Assembly (NCBI GenBank): GCA_002327785.1
Contig: DCUI01000005.1
Coordinates: 1 to 10,268, forward strand
Source: Phycisphaerales bacterium UBA2218
Lineage (GTDB): Bacteria; Planctomycetota; Phycisphaerae; Sedimentisphaerales; Anaerobacaceae
Length of the DNA stretch: 10,268 bases
Reading direction: 5' to 3'
Shown here in pieces: positions 1-5,125 of this stretch; within the stretch, counting starts at the first letter, position 1; every line of letters begins with the position of its first letter. The position numbers and the translations under genes are program-made. The notes beneath the pieces were generated by a model that worked only from the letters and a program-made list of their open reading frames with translations, was not told the DNA's origin and ran no database searches.

Positions 1-2
1 TC

Positions 3-749
3 GTCAACGACATCTACAAGCGCTACCTCGACCCGCGCGCCCCGGCCCGGCGGTACGTGATCCTCAGCTACATCTGCTCGATTGCGATCATCGCGATGGG
101 TATCGCATTCGGCTTCGTGACGAAGTCGGTCCATTCCATCACGGAGGTGCTCGTCTCGGTGATCGTGCCGGCGTTTGTCATCCCGAACGTGATCAAGTGG
201 CACTGGTGGCGGTTCAACGGCTATGGCTTCTTCGCCGGCATGGTCACGGGTACCCTCTCAGCCCTGGTCTTGCTCTTCATCGGCAAGCCCGAGTACATGG
301 CCCACCTTCACCTGGAGCCAATCCGCCTGCACCCGGTGTACGTCACCTTCCCGATCATCATGCTCCTGAGCACGATCGCGTCGGTCGCCGTATGCCTGCT
401 GACAAAACCCGAGGACGACGCAGTCCTCAAGAGTTTCTACCGCACAGTCCGTCCCTGGGGCTTCTGGCAACCGGTTCTGGACAAGTGCCAGGCCGACGAC
501 CCAACCCTCCAGCCCAACCGCGACTTCTGGCGAGACTGGTTCAACGTGCTCGTAGGCATCGTCTGGGAGTTGGCGATGGTCGCGGCCCCGATCTTCCTGG
601 TGATACAGCAGTATTCCAGGGCGATGATCTGCGGCGTAGTCTTCGCCGTGACCTCGGCCATCCTGAAGCTCACCTGGTACAACCACCTCGAACCAGCAGA
701 GAAACCCGCCAAGGCCCTCGACATCGTCCCCGGTCCGGAGACCGACTGA
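3..749 (+). CDS. Sodium:solute symporter (SSS family), C-terminal part, 5' end outside window
   Basis: The frame is open from the left edge, so the gene starts upstream and about 248 C-terminal residues are visible. The visible protein begins with the cytoplasmic motif NDIYKRYL, typical of SSS-family (TC 2.A.21) Na+/solute symporters. It then shows about six hydrophobic segments, at roughly residues 20-39, 46-66, 73-93, 112-133, 180-202 and 207-226 of the visible part. Between segments four and five is a hydrophilic loop with the phrase FYRTVRPWGFWQPV, which I recall from SSS proteins of Planctomycetes and Bacteroidetes. The role is inner-membrane, sodium-driven uptake of a small organic solute, often a sugar or sugar acid; the substrate cannot be told. 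An internal GTG at 57 is not the true start because homology begins before it. The tail after the last membrane segment is short and polar and the stop looks natural. The family call is fairly secure. Confidence 0.85.
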   Translation, partial: VNDIYKRYLDPRAPARRYVILSYICSIAIIAMGIAFGFVTKSVHSITEVLVSVIVPAFVIPNVIKWHWWRFNGYGFFAGMVTGTLSALVLLFIGKPEYMAHLHLEPIRLHPVYVTFPIIMLLSTIASVAVCLLTKPEDDAVLKSFYRTVRPWGFWQPVLDKCQADDPTLQPNRDFWRDWFNVLVGIVWELAMVAAPIFLVIQQYSRAMICGVVFAVTSAILKLTWYNHLEPAEKPAKALDIVPGPETD

Positions 750-784
750 GAATCGGAGCATCGAGACGACGATCTGCCTCACAC

Positions 785-803
785 CCGGGGACGTTGTCCC
801 CGG
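785..803 (+). terminator. Strong short hairpin downstream of the symporter gene, possible terminator
   Basis: A perfect 8-bp inverted repeat, CCGGGGAC-GTT-GTCCCCGG, begins 36 nt after the symporter stop. The three-base loop and GC-rich stem suit an intrinsic terminator. However, no T-run follows directly; the nearest T-rich bases (ATTTTGCCCCTTT) start about 10 nt later. It could instead be an RNA-stabilising 3' structure or part of the repeats that follow. Confidence 0.4.
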
Positions 804-893
804 CCCTCTCACATTTTGCCCCTTTCGCCAGCAGCACAGTTTGAGGACCGAGTGAACGGGAAATGAGCATAACGTGCCCAGAATCAAGTGGAA

Positions 894-927
894 TCTGGAA
901 TCTGGGGACAGCATACTCAATTCCAGA
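894..927. repeat. Inverted repeat with 8-bp perfect arms, possible REP- or MITE-like element
   Basis: TCTGGAAT (894-901) and ATTCCAGA (920-927) are perfect inverted arms around an 18-nt spacer that contains GGGGACAGCATACTCA. The spacer and arm words resemble the small repeated GGGGACAG elements I associate with REP-type Y1 transposases in environmental bacteria; that link is recall, not shown here. No other copy is seen in this window. Confidence 0.45.
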
Positions 928-981
928 CCGAAATACGTATGGTGCTTCCAGAATGCCGCGTGAGGGGCTTGGCTTTTACGC

Positions 982-1010
982 TTGACCTACCCGACCGGAC
1001 GAACTACAAT
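982..1010 (+). promoter_or_regulatory. Sigma70-type promoter upstream of the 39-codon ORF and GFA fragment
   Basis: TTGACC (982-987) and TACAAT (1005-1010) are separated by exactly 17 nt, each one base from consensus. Transcription would start near 1017, about 20 nt before the ATG at 1037. This is one of the best promoter matches in the window, yet it drives only a short ORF and a broken gene. Confidence 0.6.
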
Positions 1011-1036
1011 CGTAAGCGACAGTTGGAGAGAATCAC

Positions 1037-1156
1037 ATGGCGGCAGTGCAAGAGACGATCCACATCACATGTCGGGATAGTTGGTCGCGAGGCGCATCGC
1101 GGCGTTGTGCCTTTGCCACCATAGCCGCCGTCGGGCCGAAGGAGACCGACAGATGA
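1037..1156 (+). CDS. Small 39-codon ORF, translationally coupled to the GFA fragment; probably a gene remnant
   Basis: ATG at 1037 follows GGAG (1025-1028) by 8 nt and lies about 20 nt after the predicted transcription start. The product begins MAAVQETIHI and ends GPKETDR. Its stop codon overlaps the next ATG as ATGA (1153-1156), the arrangement of translationally coupled genes. The opening resembles the start of SRPBCC/AHSA1-type proteins, whose N-terminus often runs as a short beta strand of this kind, but the rest has no recognisable fold. I infer that it is either the collapsed remainder of a longer gene, shortened by deletion or frameshift, or a small leader ORF. The function is unknown. 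Confidence 0.35.
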   Translation: MAAVQETIHITCRDSWSRGASRRCAFATIAAVGPKETDR

Positions 1157-1245
1157 TCAAAGGGAGCTGTTACTGTGGCGCCGTTCGATACGAGATACAC
1201 GGCCGATTGCTCCTGTTCGCGAATTGCCACTGCCCGAGAAAGTAA
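1153..1245 (+). pseudogene. GFA/CENP-V-type gene (Gfa-like zinc protein), only the first 30 codons remain
   Basis: ATG at 1153 is preceded by AAGGAG at 1139-1144. The peptide opens MIKGSCYCGAVRYEIHG and then reads NCHCP before a stop at 1243. This is the signature N-terminus of the GFA family: a first zinc cluster of the G-S-C-x-C-G-A-V-R-Y type, then the N-C-H-C-xx-C-R cluster. Family members run about 120-160 residues, bind zinc through these cysteines, and include glutathione-dependent formaldehyde-activating enzymes as well as many proteins of unknown role. Here the reading stops just where the last cysteine of the second cluster should come, and sequence after about 1240 has no GFA similarity. 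The gene was therefore cut by a deletion or insertion and cannot yield a folded enzyme. The intact promoter, ribosome binding site and coupling to the preceding ORF suggest the break is fairly recent. Confidence 0.7.
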
Positions 1246-1274
1246 TGACATTATGGCGGAAATGGGCGGAGGGG

Positions 1275-1340
1275 ACAAGAAAAAAGTGACAAGGAAAAGG
1301 GAAACAAGTGATATGTGATAGGTGACAAGCGATAAGCAAG
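1275..1340. repeat. Purine-rich quasi-periodic repeat (GTGACAAG/GTGATA words)
   Basis: Variants of one word, such as GTGACAAG, GTGATATG, GTGATAGG and GCGATAAG, follow each other every seven to ten bases. The unit is degenerate, so this is not a clean microsatellite. It has no coding potential of note and begins shortly after the GFA break. Confidence 0.55.
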
Positions 1341-1402
1341 AGCGATATCCACGGAGCGGAGGACTACGTACAAATACGTATGGTTTTGCGGCGGGACGCC
1401 GC

Positions 1403-1486
1403 GTGGCCAGTGACTCGTGACCTGTGGCCTGTGCGGCGGGCAGGCGGCCGGGGGCCGCGTGGTCTGTGGCTCGTGACCCGTGCCTC
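1403..1486. repeat. GTGGC/GTGAC word repeat, first block
   Basis: Degenerate words of the type GTGGCC, GTGACTC, GTGACCT, GTGGCTC follow one another through about 80 bases, interrupted by a G/C-rich stretch near 1432-1456. A related block, GTGGCCGGTGGCCCGTGGCA, lies at 1947-1966 inside the HNH gene. Together with the preceding purine-rich block this fills the gene-free stretch 1246-1561. Confidence 0.5.
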
Positions 1487-1492
1487 GTTCTG

Positions 1493-1520
1493 AATCCGCG
1501 AAAATCGGCGAAATCTGCGG
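1493..1520. repeat. Short tandem repeat of ATCnGCGAAA type
   Basis: Three imperfect copies of about nine to ten bases (ATCCGCGAAA, ATCGGCGAAA, ATCTGCGGA) stand in tandem. This family of words recurs, from memory, in intergenic DNA of planctomycetes and related environmental bacteria. No gene is encoded. Confidence 0.5.
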
Positions 1521-1533
1521 ACGAAGGCACCAT

Positions 1534-1604
1534 CTCACACAAAGCCACGAAGCCACAGAGGTCAAAATCGGGCTTTCCTTCGTGCCTTTGTGCCTTCGTG
1601 TGAG
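1534..1604. repeat. Imperfect inverted repeat of CACAAAGGCACGAAGG type
   Basis: The left arm (1534-1561) starts CTCACACAAAGCCACGAAG. The reverse complement of the right arm (1576-1604) starts CTCACACGAAGGCACAAAG. By eye the arms agree at roughly four of five positions and enclose about 14 bases. Each arm is itself built of tandem seven- to eight-base CACAAAG/CACGAAG words, so the hairpin may simply be two oppositely oriented copies of one dispersed repeat. The right arm also encodes the last residues of the extended HNH reading frame on the other strand. Confidence 0.55.
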
Positions 1605-2167
1605 CCCATTTCGGTCATTTGTGCTTGGGATTTGCTTCGGATTTCCGGGACGCCTCCGGGCAACTGGCGTCCGCCTGCGGCGGAGTTGTCGTGCTTCAAG
1701 TTTCGGATTTGGCCGGCGGATGATGGTGTCGCCGCCGGATGGCCTGGATACTCTTCCGGGAAGTTCAAATTGGCATATTCGCCCCATTGGGCCCAGGCGG
1801 CCTTGTTGTGAGCGAGGGTGGCGTCTTCCTCTACCTTGTAGAGGCCGAGGTTTTTTGAGCGGCCGTGATGCTTGATGTAGGAGACCCATTTACGCCGCCT
1901 TCGGCAGTAGGTGACGCCTATGTAGTGTGGTGAGGACGGGGAGTTCGTGGCCGGTGGCCCGTGGCACGTGCCCCGCTTGCGGCGATTGGCATTGTTCTGC
2001 TCTATCGTGCAGTTGCGGCAGTTCTTCCGGCGGTTATCCAGGCCGTCGTGATTCACGTGGTCGCAGATCATGTCTTGGGGCGTGTTCATGACCTGGCGGT
2101 GCATGTGGATTCGCTTTGTCCGGCCCCGGTCCAGGAACCGTGCGTCGGTTCCGATAAGTCCGGACAC
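1562..2167 (-). CDS. HNH endonuclease with AP2-type DNA-binding domain, 5' end lost, 3' end extended
   Basis: The open frame gives 201 residues from a GTG at 2167. Residues about 20-61 form an HNH domain of the phage/intron type: the entry motif MHRQVM, then ICDHVNHDGLDNRRKN with the metal/catalytic His37 and Asn45, and a following NCT..QN stretch. Residues about 82-138 form an AP2-like DNA-binding module (YIGVTY ... WVSYI ... LGLYKVEEDATLAHNKAA). Family members with this order are homing-type or phage-derived endonucleases that nick or cut DNA. Normally 40-60 more residues precede MHR; here they are replaced at about 2145-2165 by sequence of an IS66-type remnant reading the other way. The GTG has no convincing ribosome binding site, so expression is doubtful. 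Past residue 140 the frame runs on through intergenic-repeat DNA, giving a tail unlike the family. I judge the domain assignment sound and the gene probably non-functional. Confidence 0.65.
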   Translation of the reverse strand: MSGLIGTDARFLDRGRTKRIHMHRQVMNTPQDMICDHVNHDGLDNRRKNCRNCTIEQNNANRRKRGTCHGPPATNSPSSPHYIGVTYCRRRRKWVSYIKHHGRSKNLGLYKVEEDATLAHNKAAWAQWGEYANLNFPEEYPGHPAATPSSAGQIRNLKHDNSAAGGRQLPGGVPEIRSKSQAQMTEMGSHEGTKARRKARF

Positions 2168-2696
2168 AAAGATTGTGGCGAGAAGCTCTGGACGTGGTGT
2201 TTCCGCGCCTCACGCTCCACCATCCTTCCCATCGATCCCTCTGGCGGTTCGGATGTGCTCAAGGCGATCCTGACCGAAACCTTCGGAGGTGTCGTCGGGT
2301 CGGACTAGTTCTCGGCGTACCACACGTACATGGCGGATTGTGAGGTGTTGGTTCAGTTCTGCTGGGCCCATTTGATCCGGGACATCCGCTTTCTGGCCGA
2401 ACACACCGACAAGTCCCTCCGGATCTGGAGCCACAAACTTCTGCCGTGGATCCGAAACCTGTTTGACCCCTGGGATCGAACCGACGAACAACCAGACCGA
2501 ACAGGCGATTCGGCACATCGTGATCGACCGTCACATTACCCAGAGAACCCGTGGCCAACGCGGGCAGCGTTGGTGTGAACGTGTCTGGACGGTGATCGCA
2601 ACCGGCCGCCGGCAGAGTCGTCGTGTCTTTGAATTCTTCTGCGAGGCCATCAACGTCCCCTTCCACCAGAAAGCCGCCCCGTCTCTGCTGCCGTGA
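2147..2696 (+). pseudogene. IS66-type transposase, C-terminal remnant with nonsense codon, deletion and frameshift
   Basis: Reading frame 2 from about 2147 gives SDKSGHKDCGEKLWTW, the region of the first catalytic Asp of IS66 transposases. It continues through GGVVGSD to a TAG at 2306-2308, where family members have Tyr or Phe before FSAY. The same frame resumes with FSAYHTYM and FCWAHLIRDIRFLAEH and runs to about 2464. Frame 3 then continues with TPGIEPTNNQTEQAIR, carrying the last catalytic Glu, and RWCERVWTVIATGRRQSR, ending at TGA 2694-2696. The segment that normally lies between RNLF and TPGIEP, some 80-100 residues, is missing, and that same junction shifts the frame. The N-terminal half, the helper ORFs and the left end are absent. 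All three D/D/E positions can still be located, but the gene cannot produce transposase. Confidence 0.8.
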
Positions 2697-2705
2697 CCGG
2701 AAGTC

Positions 2706-2717
2706 GTGAACGGTTAC
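2706..2717 (+). repeat. Possible IS66-type end sequence (GTGAACGGTTAC)
   Basis: GTGAACGGTTAC begins nine bases after the transposase stop. IS66-family elements typically carry GTGAACG/CGTTAC-like words in their right terminal region, so this could be the end of the dead element. No matching left end is present. The remaining bases to 2824 hold nothing I can recognise. Confidence 0.35.
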
Positions 2718-2824
2718 AAAAATGGTTCCCTGCCGGAGCTTCGGATTACCTGACCCCCGAATGTGTGTCGAGGGACGCACTACTATCTCGGCCTTTTGGG
2801 CGACGAGGTCGAGACGGCCAAGGC

Positions 2825-3892
2825 TCAGGGGGCGAACCATGTGTCCAGATTGGCCTTGACGAATTCGTCGTCTGTCAAGTGCGGGTACCGACGCACGATC
2901 TCGTCGATTTGCTCGGTCTGGCGCGGGGAGAGCCGGTCGGCTGGATCCAGCGATCCGACGTGTTTCATCAGACCCTGGTGTTTCAGAACGTAGGAGATAC
3001 CGGCGATGCAGCCGGCGAAGGCGTTGTCGGCGTCGAAGATCGCCTTGTTCGCCAGCGTCACCTGGCTTGCCAGGGCGAGAATCTCCATCGGGACGGGGCC
3101 TTGGGTCCTGCGAATCTCCTTGATCCTGTCCAGGTGCTCGACCGCACGCTTCGTCCAGCAAGCCCACTGGCCGAGCAGTCCCCCTGCGATGGGGAGTGGC
3201 ACATCGCCCTGTTCGGTCCGGAACACGTACCGAGTAGCCAGATCGATCAAGATGCTATCGTCATTGCCGGTGTACAAGGCGATATCCTCCTGGCGGCCCG
3301 ATTGCGCGACCGCCTCCAGGACATCCAGCGTCTGGTAGCGGTTGAACGGCGCGATTTTGATCGCCCGCACGTTCGGGATCTCCACGAGTCGGGACCAGAA
3401 CTCCTTCGGCAGAGTCATCCCGCTGATTGCGCTCTGGAGGTAGAACCCCATGATCGGAATGACTTCCGCGACCTGCCGAGTGTGCTCGATGAGGTCGCCG
3501 ATGGGTCGTCCCCGCAGCGCCGTCAGCGAGAGCAGGCCCAGGTGATACCCGAGATCGACCGCCAACCGCGCTTCGCGAACGGCCTGGGCCGTATCGCCCA
3601 TCAAGCCGGCAATCATAATGGGCGGCTCGACTTCCCCGGATGCAGCCGATCTTTCGGCCGTCCGAATCGCCAACTCCAGCACGGGCTTGTACAAGCCCAC
3701 CTTGGGATTGTGGATCGCAAACTGGGTCGTGTGGACTCCTACGGCCAGCCCGCCTGCTCCCGCTGCGAGATAGTAACGGGTCAAGGCCCTCTGATGGCGT
3801 TCATCCAGCTTGTTCCGGGGCGTCAACGCCAGTGGGTGGGCCGGTATCACACAGCCTTCACGCAGCTTCTCAAAGATGCCCGGTCCGATCAT
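2825..3892 (-). CDS. DapA-family (DHDPS/NAL) lyase or aldolase
   Basis: This is a 355-residue cytoplasmic protein of the class I aldolase (TIM barrel) family that includes dihydrodipicolinate synthase, N-acetylneuraminate lyase and 2-keto-3-deoxy sugar-acid aldolases. Lys179 in AIKIAPFNRY fits the Schiff-base lysine; Tyr151 in MGFYLQSA fits the family tyrosine; GAGGLAVGVHTTQF (45-58) fits the phosphate/substrate loop region after strand two. At 355 residues it is longer than the usual 290-310, and the loops diverge from housekeeping DapA, so a catabolic aldolase acting on a keto-sugar acid is more likely than lysine synthesis. ATG at 3892 follows AAGGG by seven bases. It lies 54 bp after the SDR gene on the same strand, so the two are probably co-transcribed. 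Family call is secure, substrate unknown. Confidence 0.85.
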   Translation of the reverse strand: MIGPGIFEKLREGCVIPAHPLALTPRNKLDERHQRALTRYYLAAGAGGLAVGVHTTQFAIHNPKVGLYKPVLELAIRTAERSAASGEVEPPIMIAGLMGDTAQAVREARLAVDLGYHLGLLSLTALRGRPIGDLIEHTRQVAEVIPIMGFYLQSAISGMTLPKEFWSRLVEIPNVRAIKIAPFNRYQTLDVLEAVAQSGRQEDIALYTGNDDSILIDLATRYVFRTEQGDVPLPIAGGLLGQWACWTKRAVEHLDRIKEIRRTQGPVPMEILALASQVTLANKAIFDADNAFAGCIAGISYVLKHQGLMKHVGSLDPADRLSPRQTEQIDEIVRRYPHLTDDEFVKANLDTWFAP

Positions 3893-3946
3893 CGAAAATC
3901 CCTTCAGAGCCTGTCATCACGGACAACCTGGCAGGGCCGCGACACG

Positions 3947-4966
3947 CTAAAACCGGCCGTCACGCACGTTGTACTTCGTGGGTTTGTTCAGGACCGGTTG
4001 ACCCGCCGTCACCCAGGTGACGATGGAAGCGATCATTTCGTCCGGGCCTACGGTCGGCCCTCCAAACCGCTCGGCGCATTTCGATGCGTTGGACAGCAGC
4101 GCGGTGGGCGCCTCCTGGGAGGTGAATCGAGGCTCTTTCCCAATCAATTGTCCGATCCGCTGGGCAATGTCGCGAACCTTCATGATCTCGGGGCCCGTGA
4201 CATTCAGGATAGTCGGCGGGCTGGTGGCGATGCCCAGGGCCCGGATGATGTAGTTGTTCGCATCGCCCTGCCAGATCAGGTTGACCGCCCCCATCGTCAG
4301 ATCGATCAGCTCATCGTGCAGGATCTTGAGCGTCAGATCGACGAGGATGCCGTATCGCGGCTCGTTCGCGTAGTTGAGCCGAATGAGAGTCACGGGCGTG
4401 CCGAAACACGACGAGAAATACTGGAAAATCCTCTCGCGGGCGAGACAGGACTGGGCGTATTCGCCGACCGGGTCCGGCACGTCCTCTTCGCGCGCCCCGC
4501 GGCTGCGCGGATCGACGAACGAATAGACGTTGCCCGTCGAGAGGGCGACGATCCGCGATCGATTGTACTGCCGGGCAACGAGGGCCGGCACGTAGGCGTT
4601 CATCGCCCACGTCAGGGGCTGATTGCCCATGGCGCCGAACTTCATACCGGCCAGGTATAGAACGTTCGGGACATCCGGCAGCTTCGCATACGCCGATTCA
4701 TCGAGCAGATCGGCCTCGACGGTCTTGACGTCCTTCTCGGTGATGCGTTCCCTGACCTCCTCATCGCTGAACCGCGAGATGGCGTAGACGGCCTTCTCCG
4801 GAGCGGCTCTCTTGACCATCATTGCGAGTGTGGGGCCCATCTTGCCGCCCGCCCCCAGGATCGCCACATCACCCGGCGTCTGAGCCAGCGTCTCTCGCGT
4901 CCCCGCAGCGGGCTCGCTGAGCAATTCCTCCAATCCGCTTTCGTCTATATGCGATAGATCAGTCAT
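3947..4966 (-). CDS. NAD-dependent epimerase/dehydratase (extended SDR type) with atypical active site
   Basis: The 339-residue protein has a Rossmann start with GAGGKMG at residues 38-44, preceded by about 33 extra residues. The SDR Ser/Thr is in STGNVYS (143-149). The active-site Tyr is expected at Tyr170 in GEYAQSCLARE. The classical YxxxK lysine would be residue 174, but that position is Cys. The C-terminal half has the usual substrate-domain phrases (LIRLNYANEPRYG, LNVTGPE). Extended SDRs oxidise, epimerise or dehydrate nucleotide sugars or free sugar derivatives with NAD(P). Loss of the lysine should lower classical dehydrogenase activity, so either another residue takes its role or the chemistry differs. 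ATG at 4966 has GGGGAG upstream at 11 nt. It is the first gene of a probable two-gene operon with the DapA-like aldolase. Confidence 0.8.
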   Translation of the reverse strand: MTDLSHIDESGLEELLSEPAAGTRETLAQTPGDVAILGAGGKMGPTLAMMVKRAAPEKAVYAISRFSDEEVRERITEKDVKTVEADLLDESAYAKLPDVPNVLYLAGMKFGAMGNQPLTWAMNAYVPALVARQYNRSRIVALSTGNVYSFVDPRSRGAREEDVPDPVGEYAQSCLARERIFQYFSSCFGTPVTLIRLNYANEPRYGILVDLTLKILHDELIDLTMGAVNLIWQGDANNYIIRALGIATSPPTILNVTGPEIMKVRDIAQRIGQLIGKEPRFTSQEAPTALLSNASKCAERFGGPTVGPDEMIASIVTWVTAGQPVLNKPTKYNVRDGRF

Positions 4967-4999
4967 AACCGAACGATCTCCCCAATAGGCCCCTTGTCT

Positions 5000-5028
5000 C
5001 CTTTACCGCAGGCCGATGGAAATGTCAA
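5000..5028 (-). promoter_or_regulatory. Possible promoter of the SDR-aldolase operon
   Basis: On the minus strand TTGACA (5028-5023) is a perfect -35 box, followed after 17 nt by TAAAGG (5005-5000), a poor -10 box matching only three of six positions. It is placed correctly for the gene at 4966. A weak -10 box with a good -35 suits an activated promoter, but this is inference. Confidence 0.35.
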
Positions 5029-5050
5029 GTGACCATACAGGATTGACATT
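5021..5050. promoter_or_regulatory. Perfect dyad AATGTCAA-N14-TTGACATT, candidate shared operator
   Basis: The arms are 5021-5028 and 5043-5050, identical as inverted repeats over 8 bp with a 14-bp gap, so their centres lie about 22 bp, two helical turns, apart. Each arm contains the presumed -35 box of one of the two divergent operons. It could be a binding site for a dimeric regulator or just two facing TTGACATT boxes. Confidence 0.4.
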
Positions 5051-5071
5051 CGCATGAGATGCTTCCATAAT
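5043..5071 (+). promoter_or_regulatory. Promoter of the beta-helix / oxidoreductase operon
   Basis: TTGACA (5043-5048, perfect) and CATAAT (5066-5071, five of six) are 17 nt apart. The expected transcription start near 5078 leaves a leader of about 48 nt before ATG 5126. It also argues against an in-frame upstream start at 5054, which would lie inside the promoter. Confidence 0.65.
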
Positions 5072-5125
5072 CATGTTGGCGTTGTCGCCGGAATAATCGC
5101 CAGACGACCCTTCAGGAGTTGTGCC

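Noticed and set aside
258..920. 220-codon minus-strand frame over the symporter 3' end
   Set aside because: It is antisense to a gene with clear membrane segments and family motifs, and has no fold of its own.
1403..1486. Possible CRISPR array
   Set aside because: Words are only 6-8 bases, degenerate and without unique spacers of constant length; no cas genes nearby.
1251..1889. 212-codon minus-strand frame through the repeat region
   Set aside because: It translates intergenic repeats and an off-frame of the HNH gene; no plausible protein.
2693..4660. 655-codon open frame on the plus strand
   Set aside because: It is antisense to the DapA-like and SDR genes, has no recognisable domain, and arises from GC-rich codon bias; the minus-strand proteins have clear family motifs.
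5054..5125. Upstream ATG start for the beta-helix protein
   Set aside because: It lies between the -35 and -10 boxes and would bury the signal peptide 24 residues inside the protein; ATG 5126 has a ribosome binding site.
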